Shown in pieces: positions 35,711-47,336 of a stretch of DNA of 64,000 bases (positions are counted from its first letter, which is position 1; each line of letters begins with the position of its first letter). Location: contig NW_025408675.1 in the NCBI RefSeq assembly GCF_020360975.1, forward strand, positions 248,001-312,000. Direction: 5' to 3'. The position numbers and the translations under genes were made by a program. Under the pieces are notes generated by a model that searched no databases, was not told the origin of the DNA, and saw only the letters and a list, made by a program, of their open reading frames with translations. The DNA is from Hirsutella rhossiliensis (taxonomy: Eukaryota; Ascomycota; Sordariomycetes; Hypocreales; Ophiocordycipitaceae).

Positions 35711-37454
35711 CTACTCTTGGCACCAAGATTTCACCATATCGGCCCCCGTGCCAACTAGGCCATCCAAGTATTCCAGCACTGTTTCTATCGGCGTCATGTC
35801 CATGGACCCCAGTGTTGGATTGGATGACTTGAGCGGCCGGCCGCCGAAGAGCACGCGCAAGTAGTAGTTGCTCCTGCTCAGCGGCAGGGCGGTTTGCGAT
35901 GAAAGATGAAGCGCATGGCACACGGGGTCGTTGCGCATCCAGTCGGAGGCGTTGACGGCCGACGTTGGTTGAGACTGCTGCAGTTTCTGGCCGGCCCTGC
36001 GCTTGTACAGCTCGAACACGACCTCGGCGCCCATGCCTGGCCAGACCATTTCATCGAGCTGCAAGATTGAGAGCAGCCTCGACAAGGAACCGTCATGGGC
36101 CACGTTGTGGTAATAGACAACGTCGGTGGATCCGGCCATGAAGTCACGCAGGTGGGTCGTCAGCTCGCCGACCCAGACGCCCAAGGACGCGGCGCTCGCC
36201 GCGAGAGACGCAGGGTGATGGCGGTAGATATGGCCGTACTCCCAATTACCCATGCGGTAAACGGCGTCGGCCAGCCCCTGGGTGACACAGGTGGAGCTGT
36301 TGAAGCCACCAACCAGTCGGCAGGGTAGCGGCTTGGCGTGGCATTGCCGTGCTGAGAGGTTGTCGTAGTAGTGATCGAAGGAGGCGTGGAATCCGGTGTC
36401 ATTGGGACGAACTCCCGAAATGTCATCGAGAGTGCGGAACAGGTCGGCGGACGCTTCGAGATGCTGCTGCCACTGCGGGTTGCTCCCGGACTTGATGGCA
36501 TTGAACCAACTGCTTGCGGCGCGACAGTTGTATTGCGGCTCTAGGCTATCTACGCCTTCGGGCTGCGACTCGACCCTGTCATGTAAGAAAGCAGTCTAGC
36601 ACGGGCTTTCATGCCCCGGTATACGCTCTTCATGCTCCATCATACCTGGACAATAAGGGGAAACGGGTCCGTGGTTTGCCACATGCCGCTGATGACCATG
36701 CCAGCGACCTGGCTGGTGATGACGTTGTTGGTGACGCGGTATCGGACCGCAGACCTGAAGTCGGCATCCCTGGCGGGTAGCAGGCCAAGCAGGCCATGAT
36801 AGACGTGGTAAAGGTCGACGCCGTGCTGCCAGGAGTCGAGCAGGCCTTGGGCGGTGATTTGCGGAAAGGCACAGGAGCCAGTCCAGCCCGAAGGCCGAAA
36901 GGGGTTTACAGGGGACATGGAAGCCTCGTGGTAGACTCTGGCAGGCTCGGGTCGGCCTGCGGGCTGGCCGTAGTGGAAGACTCGAGCGTCATGGCAGTCC
37001 CAGGGATAGGGCTCGACGGGGAAAGCGTTGGATGCGTAGGGGGTGCGCTTGTGATGCCTGTGTATCTGGACGAGACGTCTTGCGATCAGCAGCGCTGTCT
37101 GCGGCGGCCACTGTGGCGGCCGAGGCGGAAGAGGCGCACCAGCTCGACGAATCGTAGTTCAAACTCGGGCTTCGGTTGAAGGTACTCGGAACGCCTCACG
37201 TGAGGCATGTTGCACCAGTTGTAGATTCCGTACTCGTCGTCGGGGGTGGCGGACGAGTTGAAGATGAAGCCAAAGACGCCGCTGCCGTGGAGCGCCTCCG
37301 TCAGGTTGCTGACGCTCGTCTGTGAGGGCGCATGCCACTTGATGTCGGCGCCGGCGCTCGTGACGGGCGACTGGGCCACCGCCGCTGCGGCCGAGGCGCT
37401 TCCCAATCCACCGCCTGCGAGCGCGACGAGGAGCCCGACGATGGACGACGACAT
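35711..37454 (-). CDS. Secreted histidine acid phosphatase
   Basis: Exons 37454-37140, 37065-36646, 36562-35711; 528 aa. Introns are 74 nt (GTGCGC donor) and 83 nt (GTATGA donor, CAG acceptor at 36563-36565); nearer AG acceptors break the frame. The enzyme hydrolyses phosphate monoesters at acid pH through a phospho-His. The start at 37454 gives a signal peptide with an Ala/Gly-rich core. The phosphate-binding loop R-H-H-K-R-T-P spans the first junction (about 37044-37065), and the proton-donor block A-H-D-G-S lies at about 36078-36107. N-glycosylation sequons are frequent, as expected of a secreted enzyme. Substrate cannot be told; phytase is not implied. Confidence 0.92.
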
Positions 37455-38082
37455 GGTGATGGGGCGGAGACGAGGTAGCCGGGCTGTTTTTGCGGCGAGG
37501 GGGGGAGAGGTTCTGATCCTCACGTGCTACTATTAAATTGCCTGCGGAAATTACAGGCGCCTTACTATTTATTACCCCTCCCTTCTCCCCTTGATCTGCA
37601 CGTTGAACTCTCGCTGTGGCTTTGTGCTGCATTGCGCGCCTCTAGAGCCTAAGATATAGTTACGGTTAAGGCACATTTTCTACTCTTCGGCAGGCAAAGT
37701 GTCTGAAGTGCATATAGACTTGATATACTCTGTAGAGAGCTCTAAATAAGATTGAGGATATAAACAAGGCTGGCCCACGTCACACGGGGACAGGGTCTTG
37801 GCATGGAGAGAGCCGCGCCCGCGTCACTCTAAGAGTAAAGGCACCTGGGTAGATTGGCGCAGCTCGCGACATCTCTTTCTTGGTATTATCCTCGCCTCTG
37901 CTTCCAACTTGAATCTCTCTGCGGCGAGCCCATGCATGGTGCACCATAATCCACATGCCACCCACCTCTTTCTCTTCATATTACTTGCCAGGCAGCATGC
38001 ATGGCCACACTTTTCCCATTCCTCTCCAGGGCTTGCTCCAAGGTCGATGCGCGCCATTCGACAGACAAGCACATCTCGTTTC
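37455..38082. other. Intergenic spacer
   Basis: 5' region of the acid phosphatase and 3' end of the JmjC gene. No supported feature. Confidence 0.5.
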
Positions 38083-41000
38083 TCAATAAGCACCCCTCGC
38101 CCCGGTTCGTCCCCTTCGTGCCCCTCGCCGTCCTCTAAAGCCCCTTTGCCCCCTCGGAGCCCCCCTACCCCGAGAAGCACCGGGGTTGAGTCTCCCAGAA
38201 GGAATGTCTCCGTCGTCTCCAGAATCAACTGCTGAACTTGACGGCTCCTCGGATGCCATCTCTTCCTCCGACTCCGACTCCACGTCTGCGAGCCTTACCA
38301 CCGTGGGTCCGCTCATCGTCGCGCTTTCTCTCTTGGCTCCGAGGCCACGTCCACTGGCTCGTGGGCCCGGCGACGTTTCCGACGGCGAGTATTGGTTCGC
38401 CTCAGCATCCGCTGATCGGGAGCGAGATCGGTCGACCTCGCCTCTCTCGTCCTTGGGCGACTGCTGCCGGATACCGATTGTTGACAGAGCGTCGTCCCCG
38501 TTTTCGTCGGGCGTCATGCTTTTCGACACAGTCGCAGAGGCGCCGCCTCGAGACTTTCGCTTGCCAATCTTGAACGATTTGCCCCGAAGTGCCATTCGTT
38601 CAGACATGGACATGAACTTCTGCTTGGCGGGCACTTCCTCAGATGCGTTCTGCTTCGAGACCTCGGATCGCCTCGGACGGCCTCTTCGCCTCTTGGGCTG
38701 CGGGGTTGGTTCAACAGGAGGGGTTGAGTCTGTCTTGGAAAGGTTCGGTTCTGGCTCCATCTCAGCAGTCGCCGCTGCAATCGTGGTGACTCCAGACCGT
38801 CTAGTACGCCGTCGTGTGGCACGCTCGTGGTCTGCCCCCACGCCCTTCTCACTCGTCGGTCGTACTGCCAGCCCATCATCCATCATGCTAGCATCTGCGA
38901 GTTCTTCGTCGCCCCCAGTCTTTGCAAACACCGAGTTTACCGACTTCCTCGGCCGTCCTCTGCCTCTCTTGACCGTTGCTACCTCCGCGGATGCCGTATG
39001 CGGGATTGTAGTGATTGCCTCTTCTTCCACTGCCGTCGTCGACTTGCGCTTCGGCGGTCGCCCTCGTCTCTTGGGAGCCGGTGCCAAATTCGCTTCCACT
39101 GGTGGCAACTGGACGCTTGCAGTTTTCAGCGGGGGAGGCTGTCCAAATAATACACGAATGTCATTCGCGGCGACATCGATTGGGTCATCACGGCCTTCAC
39201 GGCCTTCACGAGCTTCTTCCGTCTGTACCTCGGTCGACGGCAAGGCACGAGGGCCCGGGTTCTCCTCCTCGAACTCCTCTAGATCTGCATCCTCCACTTC
39301 CACATACGACGCCTTTGGCCTTGCATGTCGTAGAATGGGCTCATTGGCATCAAAGACTGGCATGGTTTGACGTCGTTGAGGGGCCCGTTCCGGTTTGTCC
39401 TGCAACGTTTCCGGCGCCTGAAGAAGTTGAGCCTCTGGTGCCTCCCGCGGCTCATTCGTGGCAGCCTCTTGCACGTCGCTCCCGTCAAAAAGCGCAGGGT
39501 CCATGTTGTCAAGTAGGTCAGGCTGCTGGGTGAGGCGAGGCTTCTTGTGGTGACTTCTTCCAATCACGAATTCCGGGTCCTCGTTTTCTCGCCTGGCCTT
39601 CCTTTTCGCCGCCCTAATCGACTTCTTCACGAACTCGGGTACGTCGGACTCGGGAAGCTTCATCACGTCCGCAGAAGGGACTTGATAAGGATCGAAAAGA
39701 ATTTTGTCCGGCGTGTCGTCCTGTTCGTAATAGCCCATGCCGATCCTCTGGCGGATGAAGACGGATGGGTCAGGGTATGATGACGTGCCTAGATCACCAG
39801 TCTCTTCCACCGCGCCTGTGATATTCTCGGTCAGAGCTGTTTCGTTTTCTACGCCGTTCGCCTCTCTGCGGGAGTCATCCTCCTCTCCGGTCGATTGTCG
39901 CTGCTGGACGACCTCGCTCTGATCTCCGTACCCATTCACAGCGTGTCTCTCAGCTGTGGCGAATCCGGAAGTAGCAGCGGCCACTGCGCCGTCATGCGTC
40001 GTATGCTGAGCCTCCACCTGGTGCGTCAAGTCTTGCGCCTTGGCGCTGTCGGCTTGCTCCCGCAAGCGCTGCATTCGCCGGCTGTCCTTGCTTCGGCTTT
40101 CTTCTCCCACAGCCTTGAGCCACGAGAGGTTGTGGACTCGAAAGTCGACGAGCGCTTCCACGCTCCGGTCGTCTGCAATGGGTCGAGTGTCGTGGCCAAG
40201 AAGTGTGCTCTTGGGAGTATAGGCGTTGGTGTTGCCCGAACGGCGGCAGGCGCCACAGCTGCATATCCCCAGGCACTTTGGACACTGCCAGTATTCGTCC
40301 TCGAGGACTTTCTGCGGCATCATGTCGAAGGCCCTGTAAAGAACACCGTAGCAGTACCCTTCGGAACACGCCGGGTTTGTGCATTGGTGCACTCTGTAGC
40401 TGTAGTCCTTGTGACAGCACACGTGGCATCTGCGGACCTCGCCCTTCTTCTTCTTTCTCTTGGGCTTCTTCTTGGCTTTTTCGTCGCCATCTCCTGGCTC
40501 AGAGTCGCTTGGTGTCTTCTCGCGATCTTGCTTGGTAATGTCTTTCCAGGGGCGCCTCCTGAGAGCCTCTTGGCAAATTTGTGCCACAGTCTTCTTCCCC
40601 GACTTAAGGCGAGCCACTTCGAAAGGCTGGGGGGAAATCTGAATATCGATGAATCCGTCGTTTGCAATAACCATGGACCGCCAGGTCTCGTATCTGTCGA
40701 CCAGCCCCGACCAAGGCCACTGTTCACACCACCGAAGCCCAGAGAGGCAGGCGCACGACCGTCCCATGGCATAGCATTCCATGCAGACGTCATAGGCGTC
40801 CTCGTCTCCATTGGCAAGAGTGCGCACGCAGTGCTTGCAGGTCAAGAAGCGGTTGAAGATGTTGGACCGGCAGTAGGAACAAGTAACGCAGGAATCAAAG
40901 GGGAGGAACTCGACGTCTTTTTCCTTGAAAGCAAAAGTCTCGTCGACGAGGACCTCGGTGAAGAGGCCAAACAGTCGCTTGAAGTCGCCAGCTAGCTGCC

Positions 41001-42247
41001 TGGCTCGGGGAGAGTTTCTGACAATCTCGTGACCTATTCCCATGAAGCTCAGCCGGGTCATTTCGGCGTTTCCCTCCATTTCTTTCAACTCGCGACAGTA
41101 CTTCTGCAGGGTGAAGTAAATAATGGCCTTGTTCCTGTACTGCTCGTCACGGCAAACGAGCCTCGCCTTTGGGAGCGCCTCGTGTAATGCGAGGTCGAGA
41201 GTCTCCACGGTCGTGCGATTCCACGCAACCTTCATGGTCCGCGTGCCCCGGTTCCACACCTGATGAGCAGCCAGCGGGGGAATGAGGATAAAGTCTCCAA
41301 CGCGCTGCTCGACAATGTACACGTCGAAGGGGGCCTTTTTCCAAGCGTTGATTTGGGCAAAATGCTTCTCAATCTCGATGTCGTGGCCAAGCATGGACAA
41401 GAAGTACTCTCGCACCACCTCGCGGTCTTTGCTCTCCGTCATGAACCAGATGGAGCTCCCGGCCTTCTCCCCGGCGCCGTCGACAGATGCCTCAACCATG
41501 ATGTTTTGACCCAGTGAGGCGCACATTTCGCGGTGCGCGGGGGTAAAGGTGCCTTCGTGACCGATGTAGCACATGAGGTTCTCGGCGCGCATGTCCTCGG
41601 GAAGGCTAGACATAAGATCGCCCGCTGGAGCCGCGGTGGCCTCGGCGCGAAACAGATCGCCATCCTGGTGGCGCCCACCGCCGCCGGTCGCGTTTACGTT
41701 TTCGTTGAGGTAGAAAAGACTAGGGTGGATGACTTTTTGCAAAGAGTCGCGCCACTCCAGAGGGCAGTCAATGTCTTTGAGATAGAGCCGCTGTCGACGT
41801 TCATCGCGATAGGTATGGGGCGTCCACTGGTTCGTGAGCTGTTTCATGGATCGCAGATAGTGGCCTGTTGTCATTGGGATATCGGTCGCAGCCGAGATGT
41901 CACGAACATTCTCCTCTGTGGCAAGACGTAAGCATTAGCCGGTACGCAGAAGTGGGAATGGGTCAGGGAGACGAACGCTTCTTGTCGTACGTCTTCTCCA
42001 GCCAGTCGACGTCGAACAGCCATTTGGGCAGCGCAGCGTCCCAGCCGTCGATGACCAGAGGTTTCCCACCGGCGATGACGTGAATTTGGACAAGCTTCTC
42101 AAACTCCTGCGACCCCAAGTTGCGGATTTGCGACCGGGATACTCGCTGTACCCATCTGAAGTTTCGCGTTCGCTCAACCAGGCCCTGCAGATCAAGGTCG
42201 GGGGGAATCGGGTCGAACTTGGCTTGCGGATGAAGCGCGGTCGGCAT
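38083..42247 (-). CDS. Large JmjC-domain protein with Cys-rich zinc fingers, AT-hooks and RG-rich tail
   Basis: Exons 42247-41977 and 41915-38083; about 1,367 aa. The 61-nt intron (GTTCGT donor, CCACAG acceptor) joins through a split Gln codon. The JmjC fold (about 105-360) keeps the Fe(II) triad pattern H-x-E (about 218 and 220) and a distal His (about 308), so dioxygenase activity, probably histone demethylation, is plausible. Next come a Cys-rich cluster (about 433-490) and a zf-4CXXC_R1-like domain (about 587-650). The C-terminal half is disordered, with at least three AT-hooks (G-R-P-P-K, G-R-P-R-K, G-R-P-R-R) and an Arg-Gly-rich end. Probably nuclear and chromatin-bound. A GTG codon at 42253 in frame was not used; the first ATG is 42247. 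Confidence 0.92.
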
Positions 42248-43107
42248 CTTCACAAGGTCGCGTGGAAGCCACGCCAGAGAAGAAGCGGAACTTCAAGCTT
42301 GGGCGCGACGGACGCGGCTGGCTGAGTGTCGCGAGGCCGACTAGTTGATGCGGCCAATGGAAAAATAGCAGGGTGCGATGCGATGGTTCAAGTTCGACCG
42401 GCCGATGAATAAGCGGACTTGGCGCGAAAGAAGCTGCCCATGGCTCTCCACAGCCAATCAATCCTGCTGATGTCTCTTTTCAGAAAAACGAGGTACGCGA
42501 CCGCATTACATAAGACGGTGTGCTGCTGGCCGACTCACCGCGAATATGCGATGCGGCGGGCACAGAGCATCTCACCAACATCTTGCTTGCTCTGGTCTGT
42601 CTTTGCGACGTGATCAAGAAATCGCAACACAAGTCCCCCGTTGTTTGTGGCAAGGATTTGAATGTAAGCCTCCCTTCCAAGGTCATTGATGCAACTGAGA
42701 AAGTTGCAGTTTGCTGACCTCAATGGTCATTCCGTAGGTGAGTTTCAACTCCGAGCATGGATGGCACTCGCGCCGCTTCGATAAAACTGAAATTCAACAT
42801 GACACACGCCAACCCTGCTTCACCATAGCCACGCCCAATCCTGCTCCCTGCACTGCCTGCTACTGTCACTTGACAGCTCTCTTTACTCTGTGCGCCTATG
42901 CTGCACGCCTACCTGGCTGGATGCCAATTGTCTACCAAGTTTGGCGTTAAGAAGCAGGCAAGATCTGCTATTCTTAAGTGGTGCTTGTGAGAATGCGAGT
43001 AGACTTTTCCGCCTATTTATCGTCGCATTGTTCCATTCAATTGGTTGGCTGACTCCGGCACAGAGACCTACGAGACCTACGGTGTCGAAAAGCCCGTCTA
43101 GAGAGCA
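42248..43107. other. Divergent intergenic region, JmjC gene and COQ2
   Basis: 860 bp between two divergent starts. Only short frames without support were seen; promoters for both genes should lie here. Confidence 0.5.
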
Positions 43108-44328
43108 ATGAGACTCCTGGCGGTGCCCAAAATGCCGCGGCCGGCCCTACGCGGCTCGCCCAGCCTATGCTCTGCCATGACTACCGGGGTCATCTTCCTA
43201 TCCTCCTCACGCCCGAGGCTCCCTTGGTGTCGCCCGCCGTCGATGCGTGCCTCAAGGCATGGCGAGGGCCTCCACCAGACCAAGACACAGCTGCGGTCGC
43301 TTGCCCAAGCCGGCCAGAAAGCTCGAGCCGATGCATCTCTTCCGGCCTACAAGCCGCCCGCCTCTGGCCTCATGTCCAAACTGCCAGCTTCGTGGGTGCC
43401 CTACGCTGAGCTCATGCGCATCGACAAGCCCACTGGCACCTACTACCTCTTCTTTCCCTGCCTATTCTCCACACTGATGGCCGCTCCGATGCTGTCACCC
43501 GCCGCACCACTCGCCTCGGTGGTTTCTTACTCGCTCCTTTTCTTCTCTGGCGCGCTCATCATGCGTGGGGCTGGGTGTACCATCAACGATCTCTGGGACA
43601 GGAATCTCGACCCCCACGTCCAGCGGACTCGGTTGCGACCAGTGGCCCGCGGGGCCGTCAAGCCTTTCAACGGCCTCGTTTTCACCGGATGCCAGCTTCT
43701 AGCTGGCCTGGCCATATTGGTCCAGTTTCCCGTGCCCTGTATCATCTACGGTACACTGAGCCTCCCCCTCGTCGCGGCCTATCCCTTGGCCAAGAGGGTG
43801 ACTTATTACCCCCAGTTTGTTCTCGGCTTGACCTTTTCATGGGGGGCCGTCATGGGATTTCCCGCCCTCGGCCTCGACTTGCTCACAAACACTGCCGCAT
43901 TCACTGCCGCCGCCTGTCTCTACGCTTCAAACGTTGCCTGGACCGTTCTATATGACATGATCTACGCGCACATGGACATTAAGGATGACGCCAAGGTTGG
44001 CATCAAAAGCATCGCCCTCAAACACGACGCGGACACGAAGAAGGTCCTGACCGGGCTTGCCATGGCCCAAGTTTCTCTTCTCGCCGCCGCCGGCGTCGCA
44101 TCCGGGGCCGGTCCTGCCTTCTTCCTGGGGAGCTGTGGCGGAGCCTTGGTCACCCTCGGCATTATGATCAAGCGGGTAAATCTCAAAAACGTTCAAGATT
44201 GTTGGTGGTGGTTCGTCAAGGGTTGCTGGGTCACGGGAGGTACCATCAGTACTGGCCTCGCCGCAGATTATCTGATTCGCCGCGCTGAGATTGATCAGAC
44301 GTGCGTGACGCCGCAGAGGATGTCGTGA
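43108..44328 (+). CDS. COQ2: 4-hydroxybenzoate polyprenyltransferase (ubiquinone synthesis)
   Basis: Intronless, 406 aa. It attaches the polyprenyl tail to 4-hydroxybenzoate in the inner mitochondrial membrane, the second committed step to coenzyme Q. The basic, Ser/Arg-rich first 60 residues look like a mitochondrial presequence. The UbiA domain has both Asp-rich motifs, N-D-L-W-D-R-N-L-D (about residue 163) and Y-D-M-I-Y-A-x-M-D-x-K-D-D (about 283), separated by hydrophobic helices. Length fits fungal Coq2. Its 3' end converges on RPS23. Confidence 0.95.
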   Translation: MRLLAVPKMPRPALRGSPSLCSAMTTGVIFLSSSRPRLPWCRPPSMRASRHGEGLHQTKTQLRSLAQAGQKARADASLPAYKPPASGLMSKLPASWVPYAELMRIDKPTGTYYLFFPCLFSTLMAAPMLSPAAPLASVVSYSLLFFSGALIMRGAGCTINDLWDRNLDPHVQRTRLRPVARGAVKPFNGLVFTGCQLLAGLAILVQFPVPCIIYGTLSLPLVAAYPLAKRVTYYPQFVLGLTFSWGAVMGFPALGLDLLTNTAAFTAAACLYASNVAWTVLYDMIYAHMDIKDDAKVGIKSIALKHDADTKKVLTGLAMAQVSLLAAAGVASGAGPAFFLGSCGGALVTLGIMIKRVNLKNVQDCWWWFVKGCWVTGGTISTGLAADYLIRRAEIDQTCVTPQRMS

Positions 44329-44550
44329 GGGATCGAAACCCGCTCTCCTTCTTGGGGTCACAGAACTTGCTCTTATAGATCTCGACGGCGCGCGGACAAT
44401 CTTGCTTTGGATGTTTTATGTTTTGGTGAGACCGTGTAGATCCACCCCCCGAGACTTGTCCCGTGTGATCAAAGTGATGCCAATGCCAGCGAAATCATCG
44501 GTGACCCCATTGTGCCCAAACGCTTGCGCCCTTCCTCTGCCTTCTCCCAT

Positions 44551-45045
44551 TTACGACCGAGGCTTCTCCTTCTTCTCCTTCCACAAAGCCAGCAGACCAA
44601 CGCCAGAGACCTTGACAACCTTGAATCGAACACCGGGAATGTCGCCCTTGGCCTTGCCCTTGCGACCGAAACCGGCCAGTAAAACCTCGTCGTTCTCGTC
44701 CACAAAGTTGAGGCAGCCATCGTTGGGAACTGCGTCTGTTGTTAATATCGCGTGGTCGCTAAGTGCTTGCATATACAAGGACGTACCGAAAGCCGTGACC
44801 TTCTTGCCGTTCTTGATCAACTGGACTCGGACACACTTGCGAATGGCAGAGTTGGGCTGCTTGGCCTCGACGCCAACTTTCTCGAGAACTATGCCTTTGG
44901 CGTGAGAAGAGCCACCGAACGGCGAGGACTTGAAAGCGGTGCCCAGGGCGCGCTTCTTAAAGTGAAGGTCGGCCCATTTCTGGTCCTTTCGGTTCGTTCG
45001 CAGCTTGCGCGCGGCGTTGAGACCACGAGGTTTGCCTCCAGCCAT
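44551..45045 (-). CDS. RPS23: 40S ribosomal protein S23 (uS12)
   Basis: Exons 45045-44787 and 44729-44551; 145 aa. The 57-nt intron (GTACGT donor, CGCAG acceptor) splits the Val codon in the conserved T-A-F-V-P-N-D-G block. This protein lines the decoding centre of the small subunit. The invariant K-Q-P-N-S-A-I-R-K loop, whose Pro is hydroxylated in eukaryotes, is present, as is the terminal K-E-K-K-E-K-P-R-S. Reading through the intron also stays open and would insert 19 residues, but the spliced form matches the universal family. Confidence 0.97.
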   Translation of the reverse strand: MAGGKPRGLNAARKLRTNRKDQKWADLHFKKRALGTAFKSSPFGGSSHAKGIVLEKVGVEAKQPNSAIRKCVRVQLIKNGKKVTAFGTSLYMQALSDHAILTTDAVPNDGCLNFVDENDEVLLAGFGRKGKAKGDIPGVRFKVVKVSGVGLLALWKEKKEKPRS

Positions 45046-45050
45046 GATTG

Positions 45051-45130
45051 CTTTGAGAAGTCAGTTACAGTCAAGGAACGATGAAGAATGCGTGCTTCCA
45101 AGGGGGAGTTTTCCCTCGATTCATACTTAC
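45051..45130 (-). other. Probable 5' UTR intron of RPS23
   Basis: On the - strand a strong donor GTAAGT (45130-45125) and an acceptor CAAAG (ending about 45051), preceded by CTGACT, lie just upstream of the start codon. 5' UTR introns are common in fungal ribosomal-protein genes. Predicted length is 80 nt. Confidence 0.55.
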
Positions 45131-45444
45131 CGACTTAACTGAGTATCGCGAGGATGGGTGGTGGTAGGTGATCCGGAGAAACAGCGAAAAGTTGACCTAG
45201 CCTGCTAAATTTCAGGGTAGGGTTGCAAGGCCCTAGGTGGGTGGTACCGCAAGCCGGAGCACGTAGCACGTGACATTGGCGACTCCGGGTAATTGAATAC
45301 CCGATCCCGCGTTCTTCATCCTGTACTGTGCAGGACATCCTGCCTGAGTGGTTAGTCAGCAGCCGGACTCAAGCCGACGAAGCGCCTTTGTCGATGGTGG
45401 CCGTTCTTCGCTCCATCTGTAGGCCTTGAGCATTGCAGCTCAAG
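45131..45444. other. Divergent promoter region, RPS23 and 45445 gene
   Basis: 314 bp between the RPS23 leader and ATG 45445. It contains CACGTGAC at about 45266-45273, an E-box-like palindrome. No gene. Confidence 0.4.
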
Positions 45445-46338
45445 ATGACACCGACTGGTCGAATGCTTGACGACTCTCGCCAGAAGACGAGAGAAGTCAA
45501 AGCAAACCCTACATCTCTGCAGTTAAATTCGAAGAGCAAGCAGAGAGAACCGCCGCCAGTGCTCTTCTTACATCCATCGCCGGGAACTTCTCACGTTTCC
45601 TTGCCTGGCATTCTGGCGCCCGGAGCTCCAGTCCTCGGCTCACCCAGCGGGAAGCGAGAGCCGCTCAATGTCGAACGTAGCGCGTCCTTTCGGCTCGGTG
45701 CCGCCGGGCCCCCTGGCCTACAGCGCGCAGGGCGCAACTTGCGCACTGCGGAGAGCACCCGCAGTGCCGACAGAACGGATACCCTGTGGGCTGAGATGCA
45801 AGCTACGCTGGAGGAAGTTGAGCTGTCCGCATCTGGCGGCACCCACGTCTTTGGCCCTGGACACGACCGCAAACTCGCAGACCTTCGCGCCGCCCAGATA
45901 GCGCTTGCGCAGGCGTGGGCGAGAAGTGAAGCAGACGATGCCGTCGAAACAGCGCTGCGCGATAGCTCTGTCCACTCTCCGGGCGATGAGTTCCGAAATT
46001 TGAAGGGAGCTTGGGCAGATGCGACTCGACATGGGAGCGGTGATGGAGCAGATCCAGCAAAAGGTGCGACTGGGACAAACAACGGGAGACCTGAGAGTAG
46101 TGGCGTCGGGGGCGCAGACCGGCTTGGAGCAAAGGTCGAGGACGAAACGGAGCTGGACATTCTTCTTGCCAGGAAGCGGCGAGACGCAAATGATGAGTAC
46201 TTCCAACGAGTCAACAACGGCGTCATTGACGTTGTTACGAAGCTGGAAGACGTTGCTGTGGCCATGCGGGCGGTTGAGCAAGAGAGTAATGAAGTCTGGA
46301 ACGAGAACACGAGCTTGAGCGATAACGAGATTGAGTGA
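45445..46338 (+). CDS. Hypothetical protein with C-terminal coiled coil, 297 aa
   Basis: Single frame from ATG 45445 to TGA 46336. A Pro/Ser/Arg-rich, disordered-looking N-terminal third (to about residue 95) is followed by a charged helical part with Leu/Ala heptads around 105-165. The C-terminal block (about 230-295) has an L-D-I-L-L-A-R-K-R-R stretch and a predicted helix, and ends in an acidic tail. No signal peptide or membrane segment. I do not recognise the family. It shares a divergent promoter with RPS23. Confidence 0.75.
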   Translation: MTPTGRMLDDSRQKTREVKANPTSLQLNSKSKQREPPPVLFLHPSPGTSHVSLPGILAPGAPVLGSPSGKREPLNVERSASFRLGAAGPPGLQRAGRNLRTAESTRSADRTDTLWAEMQATLEEVELSASGGTHVFGPGHDRKLADLRAAQIALAQAWARSEADDAVETALRDSSVHSPGDEFRNLKGAWADATRHGSGDGADPAKGATGTNNGRPESSGVGGADRLGAKVEDETELDILLARKRRDANDEYFQRVNNGVIDVVTKLEDVAVAMRAVEQESNEVWNENTSLSDNEIE

Positions 46339-46992
46339 AGCGGGACTTTGGCGATCGCATCACCGAAGAACGCGCGAATCTCGAGAGGAACCGTTCGTCT
46401 CGCCGCACCTTTCATTCAGTACGCGGCCAGCCGCAAACACAGCAAGACGCTACAGCCAGCCTTGGGGAGAACATTGTCGAGACTGACGAAGAATATCATG
46501 CTTGGCTGCAGTGTTTTGCGAAAGCCGTGGTGGGAAACCGCTTGCCGAATAAGAGCCGAGGTTGGCTTTCCGATCAGCCAAATGGGCACACGCAAATTCA
46601 GAGCATTATCCAGTTGGAACCAGCGCTAATCACGGAGAACGGCAACCTGATAGGCCTCTGGTTGGTTAATGGCCAACTTGTCACTTTAGGCTGCTGTGCC
46701 AATGGCAGGCTAGCCGAAGGATGATCAAGCCACCTGCCCGATACGGCAGTTGGTAAAGACACACTCAAGGCCGGATCAAGGCTGGGTGCGTCAGAGGCTC
46801 GTGACAGGCCGCCTCTGCGTGGGCTTGCTCGTCGCATCCAGCTTGCCTCAGTCAAACAAAAGCCTGTCCTGAGCGCGGAAAGCAGCATCCGCCTCCGCCT
46901 CCAGATCTGCATCTCTCACTCGCATTACAAGCGCGCTCATACCAGACGTTTCTTACGCACACAGAGCATAGACACGGTATCCCTCACTGACC
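46339..46992. other. Intergenic spacer
   Basis: A frame at 46335-46724 starts only at GTG and overlaps the previous stop; no domain. Otherwise the region holds the promoter of the inhibitor gene at 46993. Confidence 0.45.
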
Positions 46993-47336
46993 ATGAGACT
47001 GACTCACCATCTCGTGGTGGCACTTGCCATCCTGCCAGGGTCGCTGGCTATCGACTCGAAGAAGTCGGCCATCGTCTCGTTCGACGATGGCACTCCTAAG
47101 TCGGTCATCGAGGAGGCCAAGAACTCCATCCTCAGAGCCGGTGGCAAGATCACACACGAGTACTCCCTCATCAAGTACGCGTGTCCTGCGGCTGCATCCA
47201 CGATACGTACAATCGCTAACCATCTTGCAGGGGGTTCGCCGTCATCGCACCCGAGAAAGCGCTGCAATCGATGCAGGGCCAATCTTCTGAGCACGGCATG
47301 CGGGTTGAGGATGATGGGTCAGCTACCACCCAGTAA
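46993..47336 (+). CDS. Small I9-type protease inhibitor (Pbi2-like) with signal peptide
   Basis: Join 46993-47174 and 47231-47336; 95 aa. The 56-nt intron (GTACGC donor, TTGCAG acceptor) joins through a split Lys codon. The first 19-20 residues are a signal peptide (hydrophobic V-V-A-L-A-I-L core, then S-L-A). The rest is a lone inhibitor-I9 fold like subtilisin propeptides and yeast Pbi2: I-V-S-F-D-D-G-T near the start, a K-x-x-I-x-x-A-G-G-x-I-T-H-E-Y helix-strand block, and G-F-A-V-I-A-P after the splice. It probably inhibits or chaperones a subtilase of the vacuole or outside the cell. Yeast Pbi2 lacks a signal peptide, so compartment differs. Confidence 0.85.

Noticed and set aside
38186..39370. 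+ strand frames opposite the JmjC gene (also 39895-40995)
   Set aside because: Shadows of the - strand gene. They are Ser/Leu/Val-rich translations of the complement with no motifs.
46335..46724. + strand frame of 129 codons after the 45445 gene
   Set aside because: It starts only at GTG overlapping the previous stop; no domain, and no intron joins it to the upstream gene.
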